Positions 8,722 through 19,160 of a stretch of 64,000 bases of DNA are shown in pieces. Positions within the stretch are counted from its first letter, which is position 1; every line of letters begins with the position of its first letter. A program made the position numbers and the translations under genes. Under the pieces are notes generated by a model. It saw nothing but the letters and a program-made list of their open reading frames with translations. It did no database searches and was not told the origin of the DNA. Source of the stretch: Nemertoderma westbladi (taxonomy: Eukaryota; Xenacoelomorpha; Nemertodermatida; Nemertodermatidae); NCBI GenBank assembly GCA_032718475.1, contig JAUCBJ010005741.1:62001-126000 (forward strand), in the 5' to 3' direction.

Positions 8722-10545
8722 AATTACCCTAAAAATTCGTATTATAAAATTCGTGCTGCCGCGGCAGCAGCAGCGGCAGAGGTAGAAGCGGAAAGAAAGG
8801 CGATAGAAGTGGAAAGAAAGGCGTTAGAAGTGGAAAGAAAGGCGGCAGTGGCAGTGGCCGAAGCGGAAAGAAAGGCTGTAGTGGCAGCGGCAGAGGCAGT
8901 GGCAGAAGCAGAACGGAGAGCGGCTGAAGAAACCACCCAATTAGAATTGGAAAACATTCAGGAGAATCAAGACTGCATAAATAAACAGTTAACAGCTAGT
9001 AATATGCAGATGATGAATCGATCTACTCCCAAAAGACAGGGATATACATCATCTGAGGAAGGCGATACCACCGATACTGAAGGCAAAGGAAATAGATCTC
9101 GTCTAAGCAGACGTAGAAGAACATCCCACCGTCAGAAATTGCCTGATTTGCCTCCAGCTGTTAGAAGGCAACTAAATAACACAAACTTAGGTAGTACAGA
9201 ACCCACAGACCAAATAATTAAAATAGAAAGACTCCCTACTATAGTAGATGAGCCTGAAATAATTAGGCCTGTTCCCGAAGCCACCCTTTCGGTGGTAGAG
9301 ACACCTGTACTCCCTGAACCTACCCCTAAATTCCCTCTGCACAGCACTAAGCTACCTGTGCCCAGCAGAACAGCCCATGAGACAATCCATGTTCTGGACT
9401 CCGAGCGAAATATTAATGATTTGTCGCCCGTTGTCCCTCGTCCGCCCGCTACAACGTTGGCGGCTCCCGCTTCGGCGGTCGAGTGGGTGGATGAGAAACG
9501 ACGGGGGATGGATCTCCTGCTCGGGCAGATGCAGGAGACCGTTCAGCAATTCAAGGGCACAGTAAGGGAAAGTAGGTTAGAGTTGCAAGAAGTGCAGCAA
9601 AGAATCGCGTTAGAACGCGATAAATTAGTAAATACACAAAAGGGTATACCACCACCCCCGGTAACAATGTGTCAACCTGTTAGGTCTGAAGTATTTCATG
9701 CGCAAGGTGTGGAGCCTACAAGCATATATACTGCTAGCGAAGTAGAAACTCCTATAGTGAACCCTATTAAGGGTAATTATAGACCTGTTGATAATGATAT
9801 TCCCTATAGACCTGATCATAATCCGAGAAATTTATATACCGATAACTCGATATTAAATAACACGATGGCCCAAGAAAGTTTTATGCGTCAAATGGCTAGA
9901 ACCGAAGCCCGGCAAGCGGTAAAGGTGGGAGAGATAGTCAACTTCAATGGAGATGAGATGAAATGGTTACCTTTTAATGAATATTACAAAGATAACATAC
10001 AGAACTCTGCGCTATCTAATGGAGAGAAACTTAGATTCCTCATCGAGTGCTTGGAACGATCTCCCAAGCTAATGGCGTTAAAGTTTATTGGACATCCAGA
10101 CGGATTAAGACAAGTTTGGGATACACTAAACATCAGGTATGGTAATAGGAATAACATAGCTGGGTATTTGTATGCAAAGTTGGTAGCGCCCCGAAAGTTT
10201 ATTAGCAGCGGGATTATAGAGTTTTCCGATGAGATTCAGGAGATCTGCAGACAATTAGATTGGCTAGGTAAGTCTCATGAGTATCAGAGTGCTATGGTTA
10301 TTAGAGCAGTGGCTTCTACTTTACCGAAGGGTGGAGTAGGTACACGCTGGGACAAGAAAGTGTTATATATGATGGAACAACAACAACGAGACCCTACCAT
10401 GGCTGATCTCATGTCATTCTTGGATGGCGAAGTGAAATTGCAGCTCATAAAGCAGTCCAGAGAGAAGACACCGGAAAACAAGGTAAGTGAGAAACCCGTC
10501 TCTAGGAGAAAGGTAACACCAGTGTGTTATACAGACGATGGCTAA
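8722..10545 (+). CDS. gag: BEL/Pao Gag-like protein
   Basis: The frame is open from 8722 (after a TAA) to a TAA at 10543-10545. No ATG occurs before 9004, although 8740-8940 clearly looks coding (alanine run, then repeated EVERKA/AEAERKA coiled-coil heptads). The real start may therefore be spliced on from the leader, be non-AUG, or be lost in this copy. Residues around 9940-10440 (FNGDEMKWLPFNEYYKDNI, KLRFLIECL, QVWDTLNIRYG) match the DUF1759 capsid-type region of BEL/Pao Gag. The C-terminal tail is basic and runs in the same frame as pol, separated only by the TAA. It should form the particle shell and bind the RNA. Confidence 0.85.
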   Translation, partial: NYPKNSYYKIRAAAAAAAAEVEAERKAIEVERKALEVERKAAVAVAEAERKAVVAAAEAVAEAERRAAEETTQLELENIQENQDCINKQLTASNMQMMNRSTPKRQGYTSSEEGDTTDTEGKGNRSRLSRRRRTSHRQKLPDLPPAVRRQLNNTNLGSTEPTDQIIKIERLPTIVDEPEIIRPVPEATLSVVETPVLPEPTPKFPLHSTKLPVPSRTAHETIHVLDSERNINDLSPVVPRPPATTLAAPASAVEWVDEKRRGMDLLLGQMQETVQQFKGTVRESRLELQEVQQRIALERDKLVNTQKGIPPPPVTMCQPVRSEVFHAQGVEPTSIYTASEVETPIVNPIKGNYRPVDNDIPYRPDHNPRNLYTDNSILNNTMAQESFMRQMARTEARQAVKVGEIVNFNGDEMKWLPFNEYYKDNIQNSALSNGEKLRFLIECLERSPKLMALKFIGHPDGLRQVWDTLNIRYGNRNNIAGYLYAKLVAPRKFISSGIIEFSDEIQEICRQLDWLGKSHEYQSAMVIRAVASTLPKGGVGTRWDKKVLYMMEQQQRDPTMADLMSFLDGEVKLQLIKQSREKTPENKVSEKPVSRRKVTPVCYTDDG

Positions 10546-11781
10546 AGCCAGACTTCTCAAGGAGAGGATAGCGGGAAAGACACTGAAAGATCTTATTATG
10601 TCAATAAAACGCCTAAAGACCAGGTAAGTAAATTCAAGTCTCGAACCAATGACAGGAGAGAACAGGTAAGAAAAACTCCTCCTACGTCTCCCAAGAGAAT
10701 TCAGGTGAGAAAGCCCGAAGAAAGAACGAGTGTGCACAATGTTACTCAAAATAAGGTAAGTAACATCAAACCGAAATGTGCGCTATGTGACGGGACCCAC
10801 CGTTTGAATACGTGTGATGAATTCCTGAAGAAATCATTAGCGGAGAGACGGGAAGTCATGTGGGATAAGCGGTTGTGTTATAATTGCCTCAGACAAGGAC
10901 ACCAACGGCGAACCTGTTACTCCGACACAAGGTGTGCAAAGTGCGGTGCGAAACATCATATCTTGTTGCACACTGAATTCGAGCGAAATAGTCCGAGTCA
11001 GGTAAGTGATTCCGAACTACATGTCCAATTCAGTGATGTGAACGACACTGATCAATCTGAGATGGAAGGATTCTATACGGACGAGTTCTCCGACGAAAAC
11101 GAATCCTGTTACATGATAAATACCGCAGTGTATCGAGCACTCACGTATGAAAAAGATACAGACAGCGACCTCACCCTAACTACTTCTGATCGACAACCAT
11201 CTTGGAAAGCACCATCTTCCAATGTAGGAATCCGAGAATTTCCTGTAGTACAGGTAAGGGTTCACGGACCTAAAAGGAGTTATGTAGTGAACGCCCTCCT
11301 TGACTCCGGTAGTACAGGAACATTCATCGACAAAGAACTAGCCGAAGACATTTTTGCTGGACAACCCAAGCTCCGAACTAAGCTAAACATGTCAGGAATT
11401 ATGCAGGTTTGGAAATCTACAGTAATCGCGGATTATTATGTAGGTGCGTTGTCCACCCCCCAGGATGAACTAGGAGAACATAGTATAAGGTCAGTAAAAA
11501 TGGTGGCGATAAAGAACTTCGCTACCACTCAAGTGGAACCTTATAACTGGGATGAGGACGATTTCACCCAGCAGCTGGAAATACCTAGACTCGACACCGA
11601 TTACCCTGGAGTGCAAATACTCATCGGTCAAAACGCGCATGAAGCGCTCGAGACATTGGAGAAACGGCCCGCTCAACCGCAACCACTACAAGCTTATGCG
11701 GGAAGAACTAGAGTGGGTTGGTACTTTACTGGCCCTTCCCGTAGAACTCTCATGGAAAGATTACCGAAAGACCAGGTATGT
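10483..11781 (+). promoter_or_regulatory. Ladder of splice-donor consensus sites, all in one codon phase
   Basis: (A/C)AG|GTRAG-type sequences have their GT at 10483, 10624, 10666, 10705, 10756, 11002, 11254 and 11776 (GTAAGT, GTAAGT, GTAAGA, GTGAGA, GTAAGT, GTAAGT, GTAAGG, GTATGT). A weaker one is at 10513. All begin exactly on a codon boundary of the gag-pol frame, encoding a recurrent (K/Q)V(S/R) peptide. Another GTAAGT at 10268 is in a different phase. Either these are used as alternative 5' splice sites, or a short peptide motif is under selection or duplicated. Confidence 0.5.
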
Positions 11782-14267
11782 CAAGTGAGAGAATGGGAAG
11801 TCGAGAGCAGTGAGTTAGACGATCCAACTGAGGGAACACCATACTCCTCAGATAATGACGATGTCCACCAACTTTTCGATGAGGAGAATGCCATCGATCT
11901 CCTTAAGGAAAACGAGACTTGGCAAAACCAAGTGAATTTATGTCAACTCCTTCTTCCATCAGAGCGAGACGACTATAATGACGAGCTTAATGACGTCATT
12001 GAACGTTATAATGCCAAGACTCGGGACGAACACGCCGTACGATTCTTTACTCAAGAGGCTGTAGAGCCCAATTCCTATGATAAGGCCCTATCGGTAGAGG
12101 AAGAAAGAGCCAAGCAAATCCAAGAGACAACTACACGTTTTCTTAAAGATCAAGGTAGATATGAGATCGGTCTACCTTTCCGAAAGCGAGAACCAAAGTT
12201 CGTAAACAACAGACCCTTGGCGGAGAAAAGAATTGCTCAACTACATCGACGCCTTACGGCAAATTCTTCAGCTAAAGAAATGTATCAAACGCAGTTGAAG
12301 AAGTTTATTAGCAAGGGATATGCGGAGCTAGTACCGGAAGAAACACCTATAACTGAGAGAACGTATTATTTAACTCACCATTACGTTCCCAAACCCGGTA
12401 AACCACATGAGGTACGAGTGGTGTTTGACGGCTCCGCCCTCTATATGGGCCAATCCCTTAATTCTGAATTGCTACCCGGACCCAACTTACTCCAATCATT
12501 GTTGGGAATACTTTTAAGATTAAGACAATATTCCATTGCTTTCGCCTCAGATATAGAAGGCATGTTCTTACAAGTCAAAGCGCTGGATAGGGATCGAGAT
12601 AGCCTACGATTTCTGTGGTGGCCTGAAGGAGACCTCAACCAGAAACCGGTGGAGTACTGGATGACCATCCAAGCTTTTGGGATAATCTCGAGCCCTTCAA
12701 ACGCCTGTTCCGTGGTGCGCACCACTGCGGATGACAACCGAGACGCCTTCTCTAAAGAGGTGATTGACAACATTAAGCGGGATATATACATGGACGACAA
12801 TCTAAAGTCCCTTCCATCAGTCGAAGAAGCCATCGATGTCGCTAAAGGAACGGTAGAGTGCTTAAAAAGAGGTGGATTTCGATTAACTAAATTCACCAGC
12901 AACTCCCGTGAGTTTCTGGAGTCGATCCCGGTAGAAGATCGAGGAGCAAAAGACCTGGATCTAATAAAAGATGATCTCCCAGAAACTAAGACCCTTGGTT
13001 TGAAATGGGACACCGAAAGAGATATCCTGTTTTTCCAACTAAAACAGCGAGATAATCCAGTTCGGACTAAACGGATTTGTTTAAGTATCCTGAGCACTTA
13101 TTTCGATCCATTGGGATTTATTAGCCCAGTTATATTGATTGCTCGGAGTTTAGTACAACAAATGTGGCTTGAAAACCACTCATGGGACGATCCACTTAAG
13201 GGGGAGTTGTTAAAGAAGTGGATGAAATGGGAAGATTCTCTACCAGCCATCGAGAACTTTATAATTTCCCGTTCATATTTTGGTCATGTTCTCCCTACGT
13301 ATTCCTATCAACTCCATGTGTTTGGAGACGCCAGCGATATGGGAATAGGTATAGTAGCCTACCTAAGGGTGGAAACTCCGGACGGAATCAAAGTCGCCTT
13401 GGTTACTTCTAAGGCATTGATAAACAATAAGTTGAAAGTTCCTCGAGCGGAGTTAAAAGCGGCTCTATACGCTACAGCCATCGGCCGGAATGTAACAGAA
13501 CAGATCGACTATCCACTGGAGAAAACTGTCTATTGGACCGACGCTTTACTCGTGTTGGAGTATATAACCAATGAAGTCTGTCAGTTCAGCGTCTTCGTTA
13601 CCAACAGAGTAGCCATTATACTCAGTCGCACAACAATGGATCAATGGAGACATTGCCCCGGAACGATTAATCCAGCAGACATCGCCTCCAGGGGAGCAAC
13701 TCCACAAGAACTGGTAGACACTCCAGACTGGTTAGGTGGACCCGACTTCCTATACAAAGAAGAAGAAGAATGGCCTCCTCATCTTACTACAGCGGAGATT
13801 AGACAGGCCAAGGAAGCGGAGAAAGTCAAACCTAAAACTCGGGCGAGTAAATCGAAGTTATTCAAACCCATGGTAGATCTGTCTGTACTACATATTTCCG
13901 GAGACGACGCTTTGGATCAGAAACCCACAGCCACAAATAAACTTGTTGTGGAAATCCGTGAGAAGGATTGGAAATCTGGAATACCAGACGTCTCGCAAGG
14001 ACTCTCACCTCTTCTGCAGAGAGCGATACATCACTACAGTTCCTGGAATCGGCTCTGTAAGGCCGTTACATATTTAAAGAGATGTTTTCACCATCACTAC
14101 TCCGGGATGAAGGCCAAAGGTGATACCGCTCCAATAACATCAGTGCAGGTCCATGTTATTAAAGATCTTCCCAAATATAAGATATCCGACAGGTTTCTGA
14201 AGGAGAAGATCAGTTATCAGGAACATGACGAAACCAACAAGCAGATGCTGAGACTCCTGCAATGCTA
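10546..14267 (+). pseudogene. pol: BEL/Pao Pol, first part (zinc knuckles, protease, RT, RNase H)
   Basis: The frame continues that of gag directly after its TAA, without an ATG, so expression would need readthrough or splicing. In order: three Cys/His knuckles at 10780-10975 (CALCDGTHRLNTC; CYNCLRQGHQRRTC; CAKCGAKHHILLH), an aspartic protease with LLDSGSTGTFI near 11298-11330, and reverse transcriptase with FASDIEGMF near 12541 and YMDD at 12787-12798. RNase H follows with FGDASD near 13323, PRAEL near 13441 and YWTDAL near 13531. The start of the integrase linker comes last. Catalytic residues are all present. The reading frame is cut at 14267 by the LINE fragment; the native continuation begins at 16125. 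Confidence 0.93.
13943..14267 (+). repeat. 325-bp direct duplication, left copy
   Basis: Identical base for base to 15800-16124 by direct comparison. Both are pol sequence, and together they bracket the inserted LINE fragment 14268-15799. The offset of 1,857 bp is divisible by three. Confidence 0.95.
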
Positions 14268-15799
14268 CCGCATCTTTAAGGCCAGTGTCCTTTAAGATGC
14301 GTCTCAAGAAAGTCATAGGCTGTCCACCATGCTTATTCACTCCATGAGGCTGCCAAAGTACAAGATTATGCACTGGCTGATCCTCACGGCGAAAGCAATG
14401 TCCTGCAAAGCGGAGGCGATTTTGTTCTAGTGTCAAGCTTGGGGGAACCAATGAGACACCTCCAATGTTATATAGTGTCTGGTTGGAGATGTGTGCATTG
14501 TACTTGACACAATGAACCCGGCGTAGCATTCTTGTGAATGTGCCATCCAGAGATTTGGTGTCCTCAGCAGTTAGAGCCCAGCATGGACTCCCGTAGAGGA
14601 GTACTGGAACTACTGCTGCTCTAAATAATCGGACCTTAAGTTTCCGATTAATTCTCGGTGACTTCCAAATCCTGGAAAGCCTATTCAAGGCTGCCCATGC
14701 CTTTCCCTTACGTATTCGAAGGTCCTCACCTGACTTCCGGATCCATGATCCCAGGTAACAGAAGTCGTCCACATGCTCAAGCATACCATCCTTTGAGCTT
14801 ATGCTCATCCGATCAGAGACTTGCTGAGGACTTTCAAAGTTAACTGTCAGAATTTTGGTCTTTCTGGAGTTAATAAAAAGACCAACACTAGAAGCAGCAT
14901 GTTCTAATGAGCTGAGGAGCCGTTGGGCTCCCTCTAATGATTCTGAGAGTACTCCTAAGTCATCAGCAAAGTCTAGATCAGTTAAGTACTTGGCAGGATT
15001 TCCTCGACTTCTGGAGCCAGTAGGTGGAGTTATCATCACCCCATCATCATTATAATGATCTAAGGACATGCGTAGAACATAGTCAACCACAATAATGAAC
15101 AAGAATGGTGCAAGTGTGTCTCCTTGGAGGACGCCCCATAACACTTCAAATGGTTCTGTGTCACCGTCAACAGTAGACACAAATGTTGTCGAACCATCGT
15201 ATACTGATCTGATTGCTGCAATAATTTCATCAGGAATCCCATATAATGAATGTATGCTGAACATACGTGAGCGAGAGACTGAATCAAAGGCCTTGAAGAA
15301 GTCAACAAAGATAACAGCCAGATGCCTGTCTTTCTTTTTTGATAACTCTTCAATTATCCTTCTAAGTGCCAAAATGGGCTCCATGGTCCCACGACCTTTA
15401 CGGAACCCATTCTGATTTCCACGGAGCAGTCTCTCAATGGGATCCCTGATGCGATTTAATAGAATCCTATTGTATAGCTTTGCAGCAATCGAGATCAATG
15501 AGATTCCCCGAAAAGAACCATAGAGTGTTAGGTTGCCCTTCTTGGGAACTGGCACAAACTTATTTGTTTTCATTTCTTGTGGGACTCTTGTTGTTCGGTA
15601 CATGTCTACTATGATGGGATAGATGAGCTTTAAACACTCAGGTATTTTAAAGACCTCAGGGGGAACACCATCTACTCCACTGGCACGATTGGTCTTAATG
15701 CTCTTTGCAGCAGCCTTCACTTCTGCAAAAGAGATATCGCCAATGGGAATATCTGGGAGTACAGACTCAGACACTTTTACTTCTATAAAGTTATGGAAA
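14268..15799 (-). mobile_element. LINE fragment (reverse transcriptase), truncated at both ends
   Basis: The minus strand has an uninterrupted frame across the 1,532-bp insert. It shows reverse-transcriptase blocks: NRASGVDGVPPEVFK, VPVPKKGNLTLYGSFRGISL, NQNGFRKGRGTMEP, IFVDFFKAFDSV, LQGDTLAPFLFIIV and LDFADD (the catalytic pair). A C-terminal part follows with MLRRVHCVKYN and LRFAGHCFRRED. The N-terminal endonuclease is missing. The 3' end stops inside the coding region (RRILKDTGL), short of the stop and 3' UTR seen in the related copy at 44.2-44.9 kb. Clade assignment (RTE/Proto2-like?) is not secure. Confidence 0.92.
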
Positions 15800-16124
15800 T
15801 TGTTGTGGAAATCCGTGAGAAGGATTGGAAATCTGGAATACCAGACGTCTCGCAAGGACTCTCACCTCTTCTGCAGAGAGCGATACATCACTACAGTTCC
15901 TGGAATCGGCTCTGTAAGGCCGTTACATATTTAAAGAGATGTTTTCACCATCACTACTCCGGGATGAAGGCCAAAGGTGATACCGCTCCAATAACATCAG
16001 TGCAGGTCCATGTTATTAAAGATCTTCCCAAATATAAGATATCCGACAGGTTTCTGAAGGAGAAGATCAGTTATCAGGAACATGACGAAACCAACAAGCA
16101 GATGCTGAGACTCCTGCAATGCTA
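15800..16124 (+). repeat. 325-bp direct duplication, right copy
   Basis: Perfect copy of 13943-14267. It makes the pol sequence continuous again for the rest of the integrase. Confidence 0.95.
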
Positions 16125-17529
16125 TGAGGATTCCGATAAGTATTTCCTGTTGTTGAGAAATCCACAGATGCGCTTAAGGGATCGTTTCTCTAGCACAATG
16201 ATAGATGGGTTAATACGTGTTGGAGGAAGATTAACGAATGCTCCATTATCCTTTGACACTAAGTTCCCCATACTCATTAGAAATCTTGAAATACAAGTCA
16301 AGATGATTGTAGATGTTCACAGCAAACTTTATCATGCTGGTAGAGAACGAGTTCTTAGCGAAATTCGAACTCGCTATTATTTTTATAAACCCCGTAGAGC
16401 TCTGAACCAAGTTCTTAGGAACTGCATACCCTGTAGGAAAGCATTCAGTAGGCCTTTAACACAGCGAGAGGCAGAATTACCTAGGGAACGAATAAGCTTC
16501 TATGAACCACCCTTTACTAATACCGGTGTAGATTTATTTGGCCCTATTGAAGTATATCGTGCTAGGACTATAGTCAAGAGATGGTGTGTAATCTTTGTTT
16601 GTATGACTTGTAGAGCTATCCATCTCGATATGGTGAACGATTTATCTACCAACAGCTTTCTATTAAGCTTACGACGACAGATCGCTCGCTTTGGCACTAG
16701 TAACACGATGAGATCTGATAAGGGAACAAACTTCATTGGTGCCAACAATGAAATCAAAGCTTACGTCAAAGATTGGAACCAAAGACAGGTGGACGATCAG
16801 CTACGAGTAACAGCGTCTAGCTGGACCTTCAACGCCGCCGACGCCCCTTGGTGGGGATGAAGTTGGGAGAGATTAATAAGAAGTGTGAAGACCGCATTTC
16901 ACTTTATAGTGCCTTGCCGCGCGTATCTCACCGACGAACTTTTGCGGACGTTAATGGAGGAAATCGCCGCCTATCTCAACGAGAGACCGCTTATGCCAGT
17001 CTCATCGAGTCCCGATTCCCTGGAAGCGCTAACACCCGCGCATTTCCTACTGAAGAAACCTGTAGCCATGCTCCCACAATCGGAAATCACAGACGGAGAC
17101 GAATACTGCCGGCAAACTTGGCAACTCATGCAGTTGTTATCCCGTCGTTTCGCTGACCATTTCGAAAAACATTATCTGCCCACGCTACAACTTCGAACTA
17201 AGTGGTTTGCGCAGCAAGAAAACGTCAGCGCTGGAGACATGGTTCTTATTGTGGATGTAGATCTTCCACGTAAGCGGTGGCAGACAGGTCGTATCATCGA
17301 GACTCACATCTCGGATGACGGTTTGGTGCGATCGGTAGAACTCGTCGTCATGCGACGTAACTTCAAGAAACCGGGAATTGTCTTCGAGACGCAGCAGCTC
17401 AATCGCCCAGTTGGTTGCTTATGTTTACTGGAAAGAGACAGAGAACTCTCCGGAAACTATGGGAGGCAAGATACTCTTCCCACGACCACCTCCCTAATCC
17501 AACAAACATCTAGGGACTCCCCAACTTAA
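15800..17529 (+). pseudogene. pol: BEL/Pao Pol, second part (integrase)
   Basis: The frame runs from the right duplication to a TAA at 17527-17529, with one internal stop, TGA at 16858-16860. The Zn-binding N-terminus (H-x4-H and CIPC) lies about 16315-16440. The catalytic core shows GVDLFGP near 16525, TCRAIHLDMV near 16606, and RSDKGTNFIGANNE near 16711-16755 as the DDE signature. Immediately after DAPWWG the TGA replaces a residue in the usual block before WERLIRSVK, and the frame then continues unchanged. The C-terminal part (TPAHFLLKKP, a W-rich GDMVLIVD-type region) is complete. A single point change would explain the stop. As it stands this copy cannot make active integrase without readthrough. 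Confidence 0.92.
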
Positions 17530-19160
17530 CAATGGCTGGAGTGGGTGTATGACTATATTTGTATTTGTTTTATTCTTTTATATTTATGTATATATTATTA
17601 TGTAATTTTATTATAATCGTTTTCTTTAATTTTACTTAGTAGAATGTTATTTTAGCGATTATTTAGTAGATTAGTGCAATATGTATTCGCGTTTATTACT
17701 TAATTACTTATATATTATATATTTAGTGCGACGGCGAGAAATAATTCTTTTTCTCTTTCCTTACTGTCCGTATTACATTACAAATACGTAACTACAGTAA
17801 GATGAAATATCCGTACTTATTAAAGTACAATAAAGCCACTACTATATTCAAGTATTATTGGTAGGCAGAGTATTAGGAATGCAAAGTTCAGATCCTCGTG
17901 TCTCGGCTAAACCAAGCTCTGGGTAGACCTTGGAAACGACTTGCCTCTTCACACTGACATTGCTTCGTGCGATATTGCTCTCATACCGTATATTAAATAA
18001 TACATATAGTAGCGTGATGTCCCTTTAACAGTAGCGTATAACGCAAAATAAATCTGTTAAACCCTTTGACCATCTGCAATTCTAGTCGATTAAGATATCG
18101 TGGCACCCACCGATATACTTGAAAGACAAAATTCTAGAATCAGTGGTTAACGTCCCCAGACAAGTTCTGGAATAAACTGGTGCCCATCCTAAATATTAAT
18201 TATTAATATTTACAAAATCTGTCAAATATCAGATCCTTTAAAATTCTAGTCGATTAAGATATCGTAGCACTTACCGATACTCTTAAAAGGACAAAATTCC
18301 TAGAATCAAGGATCCCAGTCCCCAGACACGTTCTGGAATAAAATTGTGTCTATTTTAATATTAAATAATAAAATTTACGGGAATAAATTTAAATTCATAT
18401 ATTTCAATGAATTTAATAAATTGTCATTTTATACAATTTATAACATTCCCAAAATTCCATTAATTAATAGATCATGGGAGCGGAGATTCACTCTATTAAG
18501 TGTATTTGTGTGCGAGAATCTCCAATATAGTCAATAGCCGATAAAATTTATAAAATCATATATAGAGAGGATATTGACAATTAAAGAATTACTATTAAAT
18601 AGCATCCCAGATCTGTATGCATGAGAATTACCCTAATTCTACCGCTAGCTTTCCATAATGTCACCATGGCAACAACCACGCTAGAATTAGAAGTGAGTTA
18701 AAGAACAATAGAAGGCTTGCCCCATTGAATAGCATAGGGAATAAATAGCGCACTGCTAGTATCCAAGGATACATAATAAATACAGTGACATTCTGGAAGG
18801 TACTGACTAACGGACAAATGGCCCGAATGTGTGCGGTTTATGGCAGTTGTGTTGAATTTGTGCGTTTGTAGGTGAATGTTACTACTAAGGTGTGTTTACA
18901 GTAGCGAGTCGCAATTGTGAAAGTAGCCCTAACTCTCCAGAAAGAACCTGTAGTACATCTAAGCCTTTGGGACGGACAGTGGAGTGACTTGTGCCGGTTA
19001 TTGTTGTCGTTGTGTAGCTACATCGTTGGCGAAAGCACAGCGACGACGGTACATCGGCGCTGAGGATCTTACACTGTCCGGGGGCAAAAGAGGGGTAGGC
19101 AGCGACGCCCGCTAGCCTAATATATAAACTCATTATAATATTGATAAACTCATAGCAGAT
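17530..19160 (+). other. BEL/Pao element: spacer between pol and ORF3
   Basis: There are no long ORFs in 1.63 kb. An imperfect direct repeat with offset 164 starts at 18078 and 18242 (TTCTAGTCGATTAAGATATCGT, later CCAGACA(A/C)GTTCTGGAATAAA). This spacing recalls the repeats elsewhere but the sequence is unrelated. A plausible splice acceptor (CTCATAGCAG) ends at 19158, two bases before the ORF3 ATG. Confidence 0.55.

Noticed and set aside
12441-13097. 218-codon minus-strand ORF in pol, and similar ORFs opposite the ankyrin exons (for example 41185-41604)
   Set aside because: Antisense shadows of strongly coding sequence; no family features and no own start context.
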